A stretch of 64,000 nucleotides of DNA from UBA4427 sp046351135 (GTDB taxonomy: Bacteria > Myxococcota_A > UBA9160 > UBA4427): contig JAXLZA010000016.1 of NCBI GenBank assembly GCA_046351135.1, positions 62,001 to 126,000 of the forward strand, written 5' to 3'. Below are positions 9,578-17,588 of the stretch, in pieces. The translations under genes were made by a program, and so were the position numbers. How positions within the stretch are numbered: position 1 is the first letter of the stretch; each line of letters opens with the position of its first letter. The notes below the pieces were generated by a model. The model worked only from the letters and a program-made list of their open reading frames with translations, ran no database searches and had not been told where the DNA came from.

Positions 9578-11106
9578 CGCGTCGTCCTCCGAGGGGCCGG
9601 ACGATCCGCGTCGGCGGGGCGCGGGCCCCGCTCGACGTGTCCGACCCAGCCGGCATGGGCGACGAAGGTCCGCTCCCACGCGATCTCGTCGAGGGAGCGG
9701 TCTGCAACCTGCGCGGCCCCGCGCGCGACCTCGCCGACCCGGACGTCGTCCGCCCGACGCACCGCCGTGATCCGCGGCCCCGCGTCCTCCATCGGCCCGC
9801 GCAGCTTCGCGAGCTTCTGCTCGTCGAAGCCCATCAGCCGCACGGCGACGAGGTCGACGGCGATCGGATCGGCCCCGGCGATGACGGCACCGAGGGGGAC
9901 GTCGTTCGGGGCGAGCGGTCCCTCGCCCTCGCCCGCGAGCACGCCGTCGATGATCGTGAGCACCGTCCGGACCGGAGCCGGCGCGTCGAGATGCAGCCCG
10001 TCCTTGTCGCTGTAGTAGAGGCAGCGATTGAGGTCGCAGCACATGCGCCAGGTCGTGCGGTTCCCGTACCAGTTGCCGCTGCGGATGAACTGGTCGCCGC
10101 GGGCCGCGGTCTCGACGCGGCGATAGGCGCGGAAGAGGCCGCCGAAGAGGCCCCGGGCGAGCAGCGGCCGGGCGATCTCCGTCGCGCGGCTGCGCAGCCG
10201 GTCGACGAGGCGGCTCTCGGGGAACTCGTCGCCGCCCTCGCCCACGGAGCCCAGGCTGTGGTGGGGCAGCCAGTTCTTGTCGCCGTTGATGCCGACCAGG
10301 TTCTTGAGGGCGAGGGTGACGCCGGTCTTCTTGTGGGTCTTGAGCTTCGGCAGGTTGATCACGAGATCCGCGGAGAGCACGGTCTCGGAGAGCAGATAGG
10401 CGTTGCGGCCGCCGCTGTGTTGCGTCGCCGTCGGTCCGGGATCGTAGTCGGCGCCGCGGAAGCGGTTGGGGTCGAGGCCCGAGCCGGTGAAGAAGCTCTT
10501 GTCGCCGAGGTCGACCGCGCGGTAGCCGAGGGGATCGCCGGGGAGCTTCTTGCGGTCGACGATGATGCCGTCCTGGAAGACGACGGCCTCGCGGCGCAGG
10601 TCGATGACCTCGAGCTCGCGGCCGAGGACCTCGTCGTAGAAGGCGACGATCGCGTCGAGGCCGGTGATCGCGCGGATCTGCTCGAAGTCGCAGTCCATCT
10701 GGGGCGCTTCGGCGATCGCGACGCTGCCGTCCGGACCGGCGGCGAGGAAGGCGTAGTCGGCGACGGCGCGCAGGATGGCGCCGTGGGTGATCACGCTCGC
10801 GACCGTCCCGCCGCGGCCGTCGGCGGCGGGGTTCCAGTGGCGGATCAGGTTGGGCTTGAGGACGATGCGCTTGCCCGGCGCGACGAGGGCCCCGATCGGG
10901 TTCCAGTCCGGCGTTCCGAAGCGCGCTGCGTCGAGCCCCATCCCGAAGAGCGCCATGCGCACCGCGCCGTAGACCTCGTTCGGCGCCCCCTCCCCCGCGC
11001 GATCTCCGAAGAGTCGCTCGAGCTCGGGATACGACTTGCCCGGTCCCCACGGCGCCGCGAGGCCGTCGTACCCCGGGCGGCAGCGGGCGAGGCCCACGCG
11101 AATCAT
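9574..11106 (-). CDS. DUF362 domain-containing protein
   Basis: A 510-residue soluble protein. It shows the DUF362 pattern: GKRIVLKPNLI near residue 80, an acidic patch GSVAIAEAPQMD, and the signature LPKLKTHKKTGVTLALKNL with GINGDKNWLPHH around residues 255-285. DUF362 proteins are of uncertain biochemistry and often sit with iron-sulfur or glycan genes. I see no ferredoxin-type cysteine cluster here. Its ATG (11106) overlaps the ligase stop by 4 nt and its TGA overlaps the next TTG start by 4 nt, so it is translated as part of a compact operon with the PaaK-like ligase and the two-domain oxidoreductase. Confidence 0.82.
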   Translation of the reverse strand: MIRVGLARCRPGYDGLAAPWGPGKSYPELERLFGDRAGEGAPNEVYGAVRMALFGMGLDAARFGTPDWNPIGALVAPGKRIVLKPNLIRHWNPAADGRGGTVASVITHGAILRAVADYAFLAAGPDGSVAIAEAPQMDCDFEQIRAITGLDAIVAFYDEVLGRELEVIDLRREAVVFQDGIIVDRKKLPGDPLGYRAVDLGDKSFFTGSGLDPNRFRGADYDPGPTATQHSGGRNAYLLSETVLSADLVINLPKLKTHKKTGVTLALKNLVGINGDKNWLPHHSLGSVGEGGDEFPESRLVDRLRSRATEIARPLLARGLFGGLFRAYRRVETAARGDQFIRSGNWYGNRTTWRMCCDLNRCLYYSDKDGLHLDAPAPVRTVLTIIDGVLAGEGEGPLAPNDVPLGAVIAGADPIAVDLVAVRLMGFDEQKLAKLRGPMEDAGPRITAVRRADDVRVGEVARGAAQVADRSLDEIAWERTFVAHAGWVGHVERGPRPADADRPAPRRTTR

Positions 11107-12506
11107 CGAACGCTCCCCTGTTGTCGACCGACCTTCGACTTGACGGCCCGGAACTTACCATTGGCCTCGCGCGGGATCTCGTCGACGCGCACGAGCTCGA
11201 TCGCGATCTCGTCGCCGAGCCGCGAGCGGATCTCCTTCAGCAGCTCCTTCTCGGCGCGGGCGTCGAAGGACCGGCGGGGGACGAAGCGGACCTCGATCGC
11301 CGCCTCGGTCTCCTGGAGGATCTGGGCCTCGGCGACGTCGAGCTGCTCCTTGAAGATGTGGTCGAGGCGGCCGATCCAGCGGCCGTCGGGGGTGACGACG
11401 TAGTCCTCGACCCGGCCGTCGACGTCGAGGAAGACCTCGCCCGGGCGGCCGCAGGGACAGGGGCGCTTCGAGCGCGTCCCGACGTCGCCGACCCGGTAGC
11501 GGATGAAGGGGGTCGCGTCGTTGGCAAAGCCCGTCACGAGCAGCGGACCGCGCACCCAGTCCTCGGTCTCCTCCTCGACCTCGACCTCGACGATCCCGAA
11601 CTCCATGTCGACGTGGAGCCGGCGCTCGGCGCAGCCCGTCATCGACACCGCGAACTCGCTGGTGCCGTAACGGTCGAAGATCGGGGCGGCGAAGGCCTCC
11701 TCGATCACCTCGCGGTGGAAGGCGAGGAGCGACTCCGAGGAGGTGAAGATCGCTCGGATCTTCCCGGCCGCGAGCGGGCGCCCGGCGTCGAGCATCGCTC
11801 GGCCGAGCAGGTGGAGCGAGGACGGATAGCCCTGGACGTAGACCGCCGGGAGCGCGTGCATGGCGTCGATGTAGTGCGGGAGGTTCGCGCGCGTCATGTG
11901 GTAGAGCGAGAAGAGCGTCTGCCCGGTCCAGGCGTTGCGCCGCCAGAAGGGCGGCTTCGACTGGGCCATCGGCACGAGCAGCTGGCCGCCGAAGGAGAAG
12001 TGCGGGTCGTAGAGCTCGATGCCGAGGCTTCGGCGCAGGCGCCAGACCGCGGCGTACTCCTCCGCCAGCGCCTCCGGCGTGTACCAGAGCGGGAGCGCGC
12101 TTCCCGTCGTCCCGCTCGTCTTGCCTTTGATGAGCCTCTCGGGCGGAATGTCCCCCGCGATGAAGGACTCCGGCGCGCTCCGATAGTCCGTCTTCTCGAG
12201 CACGGGGAAGCTCGCGAGGATCCGGTCGATCCCGCGATTCGGATCGGCGTCGCCCTGGGGCTCGGGCAGACCGAGCTTCGCATAATGCGGCACGAACAGG
12301 CGCGCGCGCTCGACCAGCGTCAGCAGGCGGTCCTGCTGGATCGCGAGCAGGCGCTCGCTCGAGGAGCGGCCGGACGCCTCCCACTCGCGCAGCCGCTTGT
12401 GGAAATGGGGCGTGAAGCGCGACCGGGCCCGCTGATAGCCCGCCCAGGTGCAGGCGAGGTTCTGCAGTGCGATCGGCATCGCCGCGTAGAGGGCGTCGCG
12501 GTTCAC
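11103..12506 (-). CDS. PaaK/CapK-like adenylate-forming ligase
   Basis: A 467-residue member of the phenylacetate-CoA ligase-like family. The ATP-binding loop KGKTSGTTGS, the second core motif DRYGTSE and the C-terminal PREANGKFRAVKSKV with its catalytic Lys are all present. A small CPCG segment (RPCPCGRPGE) sits where this family has it. CapK-type homologues in capsule clusters activate an acyl or amino acid for attachment to glycan; the substrate here is unknown. The GTG start at 12506 forms a GTGA overlap with the upstream gene; a longer frame to 13307 lies antisense-like over the phosphatase-fold gene and was rejected. Confidence 0.83.
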   Translation of the reverse strand: MNRDALYAAMPIALQNLACTWAGYQRARSRFTPHFHKRLREWEASGRSSSERLLAIQQDRLLTLVERARLFVPHYAKLGLPEPQGDADPNRGIDRILASFPVLEKTDYRSAPESFIAGDIPPERLIKGKTSGTTGSALPLWYTPEALAEEYAAVWRLRRSLGIELYDPHFSFGGQLLVPMAQSKPPFWRRNAWTGQTLFSLYHMTRANLPHYIDAMHALPAVYVQGYPSSLHLLGRAMLDAGRPLAAGKIRAIFTSSESLLAFHREVIEEAFAAPIFDRYGTSEFAVSMTGCAERRLHVDMEFGIVEVEVEEETEDWVRGPLLVTGFANDATPFIRYRVGDVGTRSKRPCPCGRPGEVFLDVDGRVEDYVVTPDGRWIGRLDHIFKEQLDVAEAQILQETEAAIEVRFVPRRSFDARAEKELLKEIRSRLGDEIAIELVRVDEIPREANGKFRAVKSKVGRQQGSVR

Positions 12507-13537
12507 GGCAGGTCGTCCGCGTCTTCCCTCTTTCCGATCCGCACCTCCGCCACCACCGGCAGGTGGTCCGACGCGCGCCGCGCCGCGGGCGAGTCGTGGT
12601 GGCGGACCTCGAGGAGCTCCGCGTTGCGCGTGTAGATCCGATCGAGGGCGAGGAGCGGATGGCCGGCGGGGAAGGTCGCCGGCCAGTCCTGGTTGTGGTG
12701 GAGACCGAGGTTCGCCTCGAGGGCCTTCGAGCCCTTGCACTTGCGCCAGGCGTTCATGTCCCCGAGCAGGACGGCGGGGCCGCTGTTCAGGGCAGGATGC
12801 TCGAGCAGGGACTGGACCTGGCGGTGGCGCGTGCGATCGACGAGGGAGAGATGGGTCGCGATGATGCCGAGGCCCGTCTGCTCGTTGCCGACCTGGGCCG
12901 CCAGCGCGCCCCGGCGCTCGATGCGCGAGTAGGAGATGTCGAGGACGGAGATCGCCGTGATCGGGTAGCGGGAGAGGATCGCGTTGCCGAGCTGGCCCCG
13001 GCGATGCTGCCGGGTCACCGCGAAGGCGAGATGCAGCTCGAGCTCGTCGCACAGCAGCCCGAGCGGATCGTCTCCGTCGCGCACCGAGAACGCCGCGTCC
13101 GCGCGCGAGCTCGAGAAGGGACGCAGCACCTCCTGCAGCGCGATCACGTCGGCGTCGAGCTCGGAGATGACGTAGCCCGCCCGGGCGACGTCGGGCTCGC
13201 CCCGGCCCTTGCCGCCCTGCCAGCGGTGGACGTTGTAGGTCGCGATTCGCAGAGTGTCCCGCATCACGACTCGCCGTATCGGCCGCCGCGGGCTCATCAC
13301 GAAGCACAAATGGGGCACGACGCTCCCGGAGATCCGATCCGTCGCCTGCTTGCGGAGGTCGCGAACCCGGGCGATCGACTCGTCGCGGGCGCGGCGGGCG
13401 AGGTCGCGGGCCCGAGCGGTGGCGCGGGCCGTGACCCGGGTCGCCTGCCCGCCGGCGCGCACCGCCTGCTCGCGGACTGCGCGCGCCGCGCGCCGCACGC
13501 CCCGTCTTCCGCGCGCGACCTGCCTGCGAACTGCCAC
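12503..13537 (-). CDS. Endonuclease/exonuclease/phosphatase-fold protein with Arg/Ala-rich N-terminus
   Basis: A 344-residue protein. Residues 92-344 form the EEP fold: RIATYNVHRW (metal/Asn site), DVIALQEVL (catalytic Glu), LLGDMNAW, ALDRI and the terminal SDHLPV motif. The family hydrolyses phosphodiesters or phosphomonoesters in nucleic acids, lipids or inositides; the substrate is not evident. The GTG at 13537 is chosen because GGAG lies 7 nt upstream; it adds about 90 residues that are strongly Arg/Ala-rich and helical (such as ARARDLARRARDESIARVRD). A shorter start at ATG 13264 is possible but has no good ribosome site. It is the first gene of the overlapping operon running to 5863. Confidence 0.8.
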   Translation of the reverse strand: MAVRRQVARGRRGVRRAARAVREQAVRAGGQATRVTARATARARDLARRARDESIARVRDLRKQATDRISGSVVPHLCFVMSPRRPIRRVVMRDTLRIATYNVHRWQGGKGRGEPDVARAGYVISELDADVIALQEVLRPFSSSRADAAFSVRDGDDPLGLLCDELELHLAFAVTRQHRRGQLGNAILSRYPITAISVLDISYSRIERRGALAAQVGNEQTGLGIIATHLSLVDRTRHRQVQSLLEHPALNSGPAVLLGDMNAWRKCKGSKALEANLGLHHNQDWPATFPAGHPLLALDRIYTRNAELLEVRHHDSPAARRASDHLPVVAEVRIGKREDADDLP

Positions 13538-13609
13538 TCGCCTTCTCCCGGGTCGAGACCCGCCCCTCCGGCCGAAGGCCCGACGGCGCGGAGCCTAGCC
13601 CACGGGCGC

Positions 13610-14179
13610 TCAGGCCGCGGACGGGGGAGGCGGCAGGTCGCGGTCGGTCACGATGTCGCGCCCCGCCCGCCTGGCGCTGCGGATCGCGTCGTCACAGAGC
13701 TTGCGCAGGACGTCGGAGAGGACCAGCAGCACGCGGTCCGAGGTGTTGAAGCCCGAGCTCTCCCGGACATAGGCCTTGAGCTTGCTCGCGACGACCAGGA
13801 CGTCCGTCGGGTCGCTCCGGATCTCGGCCTCGGCCTGAGCAGCCCCCGGGCCGGCCGCTCGGCCGCTCACCGACGCGCCGCCCGCGCCGATCGCCCTGCC
13901 GGCGCCTCCCGCGCCGGGCTTCGCGCGCGAGCCAGCCCCCGATCCGCCGCTCCCGGCCGCACCCGCCTCCGCCGCGTCGGGCACCTTCGGCGCCCGCTTC
14001 TCGACGGCCCAGGCGACGCGGTGGCGCTCGGTGGGGAGATGGATCTCCCAGCAGTCGACCGAGCAGAAGACGAGCGCCGTGCGGGCCCGGTTGCAGGTCG
14101 ACACGCTGCAGACCCAGTAGACGGAGGACAGCGCGATGTCCTTCTTGCACGCGCTGCAGCGCCGCCATCGTTCCGCCAT
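13610..14179 (-). CDS. ZZ-type zinc-finger / bacterial histone-fold protein
   Basis: A 189-residue protein in three parts. Residues 8-53 hold a compact metal-binding array: C8, C11, C24, C29, C39, C43, H47, H53, spaced like a cross-brace (ZZ-like) finger. Residues 69-115 are a Gly/Ala/Ser linker. Residues 126-182 read as a histone fold: VLVVASKLKAYVRESSG for helix 1 and loop 1, NTSDRVLLVLSDVLRKLC for helix 2, then AGRDIVTDRDL, keeping the Arg174/Asp181 pair typical of prokaryotic histones with only a short third helix. This layout matches the published class of bacterial 'ZZ histones', so DNA binding is expected though not shown. ATG 14179 has GGAG 6 nt upstream. It stands alone between an oxidoreductase gene and the polysaccharide operon. 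Confidence 0.72.
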   Translation of the reverse strand: MAERWRRCSACKKDIALSSVYWVCSVSTCNRARTALVFCSVDCWEIHLPTERHRVAWAVEKRAPKVPDAAEAGAAGSGGSGAGSRAKPGAGGAGRAIGAGGASVSGRAAGPGAAQAEAEIRSDPTDVLVVASKLKAYVRESSGFNTSDRVLLVLSDVLRKLCDDAIRSARRAGRDIVTDRDLPPPPSAA

Positions 14180-14269
14180 GAGATCTCCGCTCCCCTCGCC
14201 GTCCCCGCGCCCCGCGCCGTCGCGACCTGCGCCCGGGGCCCGCCGTCGGCCGTCCGCCCGGCGGTGACC

Positions 14270-15247
14270 CTAGCCCTTGACCCGCGGCAGCACGTCGCGG
14301 GCGAGGGTCTCGAGGGACTCCCAGGCGTAGTCGATCGGCATCCCGCCGCAGAGCGGCTGGAGCATCAGGGACCCGTGCTTCCGGATCAGCTCGACCGCCT
14401 GGTCCGGCGTCACGATCTGGTAGTTGCCGTTCTCGGCGCGCAGGGCCTCGACCGAGGGGGCCGTGCTCTTGGTCGCCGACTCGATGTCGTCGCCCATCCA
14501 CTCGGCGTAGGCCTGCGCGTCGTGGAGCAGATGGGGTCCCCACTTCTTCCACGCCGCATCGGGATCCCGCGAGACGAACACCGAGAGGGGGATCCCGGGC
14601 TTCGGGTTGATGCAGAGACCCGGCTCGCGGCCCTCGGCGCGACACGCCTCGGCGTAGATCGCCTCGAAGTTCGGATCGTTGCCCATCGCGAGGACGCCGA
14701 GCCCGAGGCGCGCCGCCCGCTTCGCCACCGCGGCGACGCCGCCGCCCAGCATCAGGAAGGGCCCGCCCGGCGTGTGCGGCAGCGGGGTCACCTTCACCCG
14801 CCGCCCCTCGTACTCGAGCTCCTCGCCTTTCCACAGCCGCTGCATGACGCGCACGCTCTCCTCGAGGCGCTGCCCGCGGCCCTTCATCTCGCGGCCGAAC
14901 ATCGCGTACTCGGCCGGCACGTAGCCGATCGCGACGACGTAGGCGACGCGGCCCCCGGAGACGAGATCGAGGACCGACATCTGCTCCGCCAGCTCGACCG
15001 GGTCGTGGAGCGGCACGATCAGGGCGGCGACCTGGATCGGGAGCGTCCTCGTACGCGCGGCGATCGCCGAGGCCAGGATCAACGGGGCCGGCAGGTAGCC
15101 GTCGACGGAGCGGTGGTGCTCGCAGACCTGGACGCCGGTGCAGCCGTTCTTCTCGCCCCACTCCGCCATCTCGAGGGCGGCCCGGTAGAGGTCGGCCCGC
15201 GGTGCACCGAAGGCCGGCGCGCGCATGTCGAATCGCATCGTGTACAT
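14270..15247 (-). CDS. LLM-class flavin-dependent oxidoreductase
   Basis: A 325-residue luciferase-like TIM-barrel enzyme using F420 or FMN. It opens MRFDMRAPAFGAP, with the conserved VCEHHRSVDGYLPAPLILASAIAART stretch near residues 41-68, PLHDPVELAEQMSVLDLVSGGRV near 80-105 and the helical cap GREMKGRGQRLEESV. The conserved EHH segment lines the flavin pocket in relatives. The start at 15247 is supported by AAGGAG 7 nt upstream. Substrate unknown; such genes are abundant in lineages that degrade terpenoid, steroid or hydrocarbon compounds. It is monocistronic by spacing, 90 nt upstream of the histone-fold gene on the same strand. Confidence 0.85.
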   Translation of the reverse strand: MYTMRFDMRAPAFGAPRADLYRAALEMAEWGEKNGCTGVQVCEHHRSVDGYLPAPLILASAIAARTRTLPIQVAALIVPLHDPVELAEQMSVLDLVSGGRVAYVVAIGYVPAEYAMFGREMKGRGQRLEESVRVMQRLWKGEELEYEGRRVKVTPLPHTPGGPFLMLGGGVAAVAKRAARLGLGVLAMGNDPNFEAIYAEACRAEGREPGLCINPKPGIPLSVFVSRDPDAAWKKWGPHLLHDAQAYAEWMGDDIESATKSTAPSVEALRAENGNYQIVTPDQAVELIRKHGSLMLQPLCGGMPIDYAWESLETLARDVLPRVKG

Positions 15248-15444
15248 CGCAGACTCCTTCCGGGCGCTCCGCCCGCTCCGTCCCGGGCCGCACGCGACGA
15301 CCGCCCAGGATCGAGGAGCCGCGGGATCGGGCCCTCGATCCTAGACGATCGTCCGCGCTCGCGAGCGCTTTTTCCCGGGGTCGTGACCGCATCCGTCATA
15401 CCGATCGCCGATGACGGGGACACCCCACCGCGCGAGGTCCCCGC

Positions 15445-16752
15445 ATGTCCCCGACGCTCCCGACCGCCCTCGATCCGGCCCTCCCCCTCCTCCGTCCCGA
15501 GCTCGCCCTCGCCCTGCTGATCGGCCTCGTCGTCGGCGGCCTCGTCGGCGCCTGGCTGACCGCCCGCGTCCAGTCGCGCCTGCATCTCGGCCTGCAGGAC
15601 CGCTTCGAGGCGCTCTCAGCCCACGCCCTCGACCGCACGAGCGAGCGCTTCCTCCATCTGGCCGGCGAGCGCCTGGGCCTCCTCGGCCGGGCCAACGACG
15701 CCTCCCTCGAGAAGCGGGCCGCCGCCGTCGAGGCCCTCGTCCGCCCGCTCCACGATGCGCTCGTCCGGGTCGACACGAAGCTCCAGCAGGTCGAGACCCA
15801 GCGACAGGGCCACCACCAGTCCCTGACGCAACAGCTCGAGCACGTGACCCGCGCCAACCGCCTGCTCGAGCAGGAGACCCGCAACCTCGCCCAGGCCCTG
15901 CGCTCGCCCAACGCCCGCGGCCGCTGGGGCGAGCTCCAGCTGCGCCGCGTCGTCGAGCTCGCCGGCATGCTCGAGCACTGCGACTTCGTCGAGCAGACGA
16001 CTCTCAATGGGTCGCAGACGCTCGCGGCGTCCGAGGGGCGCGAGCGGCCGGACCTGATCGTGCGGCTGCCGGGCAACCGCTCGATCGCGATCGACGCGAA
16101 GGCGCCGCTCGTCGCCTACCTCGCCGCCAGCGAGGCGACGAGCGACGCGGAGCGCGACGAAAGGCTCGCCGAGCATGCCCGCCACGTCCGTCGCCATCTC
16201 GACGGGCTCGCGAGCCGCGCCTACTGGTCGAAGCTGCCGGGCTCTCCCGAGTTCGTCGTGCTGTTCCTGCCCGGTGAGCCCTTCTTCTCCGCCGCGCTGG
16301 CGAGCGACCCGGAGCTGATCGAGGACGGGGCCGCGCGCCGCGTGCTGCTGGCGGGGCCGACGACGCTGATCGCGCTGCTGCGCGCGGTGGCCCACGGCTG
16401 GCAGCAGGAGGAGATGGCGCAGAACGCGGCGGCGGTGGCGAAGATCGGGCGCGAGCTCTTCGATCGGCTGGTGGGCCTCAACGAGAAGTTCGGCTCGCTC
16501 GGGCGCAAGCTCGACGCCGCGGTCGTCGCCTACAACGAGGCGATCGGCTCGCTCGAGTCGCGGGTCCAGGTCTCCGCGCGGCGGATGGCGGAGCTCGGCG
16601 TCGCCCAGTCGGTCCCGCTCGACGCGCTGCCGTCGATCGACCGGCGGGCACGGCGGGTGGAGGGCGCGGAGTCCGCGAGGTCCGAGCGGTCGGAAGACGC
16701 CGACCGCGCGGAGGGCGAAGGCGTCACCCGCCTCCCGATCGCGGGGGCCTAG
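15445..16752 (+). CDS. rmuC: DNA recombination protein RmuC
   Basis: A 435-residue RmuC homologue. An N-terminal membrane helix (LALALLIGLVVGGLVGAWL, about 20-40) is followed by a long coiled coil (50-150). The RmuC nuclease-like domain contains NARGRWGELQLRRVVELAGML near 155, RPDLIVRLPGNRSIAIDAKAPL near 200 and EFVVLFLPGEPFFSAAL near 270. RmuC proteins limit inversions and other rearrangements at short inverted repeats and are thought to cleave DNA. Length and domain order are normal for the family. GAGG sits 7 nt before the ATG. The gene converges with the following minus-strand pair; its 3' end overlaps the end of the 104-residue gene by 29 nt. Confidence 0.92.
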   Translation: MSPTLPTALDPALPLLRPELALALLIGLVVGGLVGAWLTARVQSRLHLGLQDRFEALSAHALDRTSERFLHLAGERLGLLGRANDASLEKRAAAVEALVRPLHDALVRVDTKLQQVETQRQGHHQSLTQQLEHVTRANRLLEQETRNLAQALRSPNARGRWGELQLRRVVELAGMLEHCDFVEQTTLNGSQTLAASEGRERPDLIVRLPGNRSIAIDAKAPLVAYLAASEATSDAERDERLAEHARHVRRHLDGLASRAYWSKLPGSPEFVVLFLPGEPFFSAALASDPELIEDGAARRVLLAGPTTLIALLRAVAHGWQQEEMAQNAAAVAKIGRELFDRLVGLNEKFGSLGRKLDAAVVAYNEAIGSLESRVQVSARRMAELGVAQSVPLDALPSIDRRARRVEGAESARSERSEDADRAEGEGVTRLPIAGA

Positions 16753-17038
16753 CGGCGGAGAGAAAGCTCACGAGCTGCTCGAGCCAGGCACAGTACAGAC
16801 CGTAGACGTCCTGGTCCGGATGACGTTCGCCGAGCCGCGCGTAGAGGGCGAGCTCCGCATCCTCACCGATCCCGACGGTCCGGCCGGCGACCGGGAAGCC
16901 CAGCTCGGCGAACCGGCTCCGCGCGATCTCGACGAGCGCAGCCTCGGCGGTCGGTCGCGACCGAGCCAGATCCGCGAGTCCCTTCGAGACGAGATCGCCC
17001 CCCGGCAGCGCCTCCAGCGAGTCGATCGCAGCGCTCAT
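16724..17038 (-). CDS. Small helical protein paired with nucleotidyltransferase-fold gene
   Basis: A 104-residue mostly helical protein starting at ATG 17038, which shares one base with the TGA of the upstream gene (TGATG), so the two are co-translated. Segments include AALVEIARSRFAELGFPVAG and DVYGLYCAWLEQLVSFLSAA. I see no HEPN-type R-x4-H, no helix-turn-helix and no catalytic motif, and I do not recognise the family. The constant pairing suggests that it is the partner of the nucleotidyltransferase-fold protein, perhaps an antitoxin or substrate-recognition subunit. The last 29 nt overlap rmuC tail to tail. Confidence 0.65.
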   Translation of the reverse strand: MSAAIDSLEALPGGDLVSKGLADLARSRPTAEAALVEIARSRFAELGFPVAGRTVGIGEDAELALYARLGERHPDQDVYGLYCAWLEQLVSFLSAARPPRSGGG

Positions 17039-17571
17039 CACCCGCTCTCCTCCAGAGGACAGAGCTCTTCGAGTCGCCGCAGCAACCGGCCGCGATCGAT
17101 CCGGGGAAATCGGTCGAGCCGCGCATCCATCTCCGCGAACGCCGCCCGAAGTCGTGCACAGCTCACCAGCTGCCGATCGAGCATGGCCCGCACGTCGGCG
17201 ACGTCGCGCTCGAATCCCCGCGCGAGCTTGGCGAGCGCCTGTCCTCTGAAGTCGTAGTGCCGGACTTCGATCGGCCCGAAGTGCCCGACGAGTCGGCTCT
17301 CGCTCCGCCAGTCGACGAGCTCGGGCAGGAAATCGGCGGGCGAGGCGAGCTCGATGTTGACGTCGAGATCCTCCTTGATGCGCGCGATCGCCGCGAAGAC
17401 GCCCTCGGGCTCGGGATCGAGCCGCAGGTCGACGTCGACGGTCGACGCCCGCCATCCCTCGAGCAGCGCGGTCGCACCACCCGTCAGATAGAGCGTCCCC
17501 GGCCCCCGACAGGCACGCCCGAGGCTCTCGAGGACCCGATTCAGGCGATCCGGATCGAGGGGTCGTCGCAT
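17038..17571 (-). CDS. Nucleotidyltransferase-fold protein (DUF6036/MNT-like)
   Basis: A 177-residue protein with the minimal nucleotidyltransferase signature: LYLTGGATALLEGWRAS then TVDVDLRLD, giving the GG loop at residues 31-32 and the metal Asp pair at 46 and 48, with a candidate third acidic residue in DLDVNIE near 75. This is the fold of DUF6036/AbiEii-type and MNT proteins, which transfer nucleotides to proteins or tRNA in several toxin-antitoxin systems. The start is ATG 17571; the longer upstream frame belongs to the SDR gene on the other side. It is directly followed by the 104-residue partner with TGATG coupling. A toxin-antitoxin role is a hypothesis only. Confidence 0.7.
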   Translation of the reverse strand: MRRPLDPDRLNRVLESLGRACRGPGTLYLTGGATALLEGWRASTVDVDLRLDPEPEGVFAAIARIKEDLDVNIELASPADFLPELVDWRSESRLVGHFGPIEVRHYDFRGQALAKLARGFERDVADVRAMLDRQLVSCARLRAAFAEMDARLDRFPRIDRGRLLRRLEELCPLEESG

Positions 17572-17588
17572 ACGACGGATATAGCAAC

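Noticed and set aside
7370..11161. A 1263-codon minus-strand frame as one protein
   Set aside because: The part above 9577 overlaps the DUF362 gene out of frame and has Arg-rich shadow composition.
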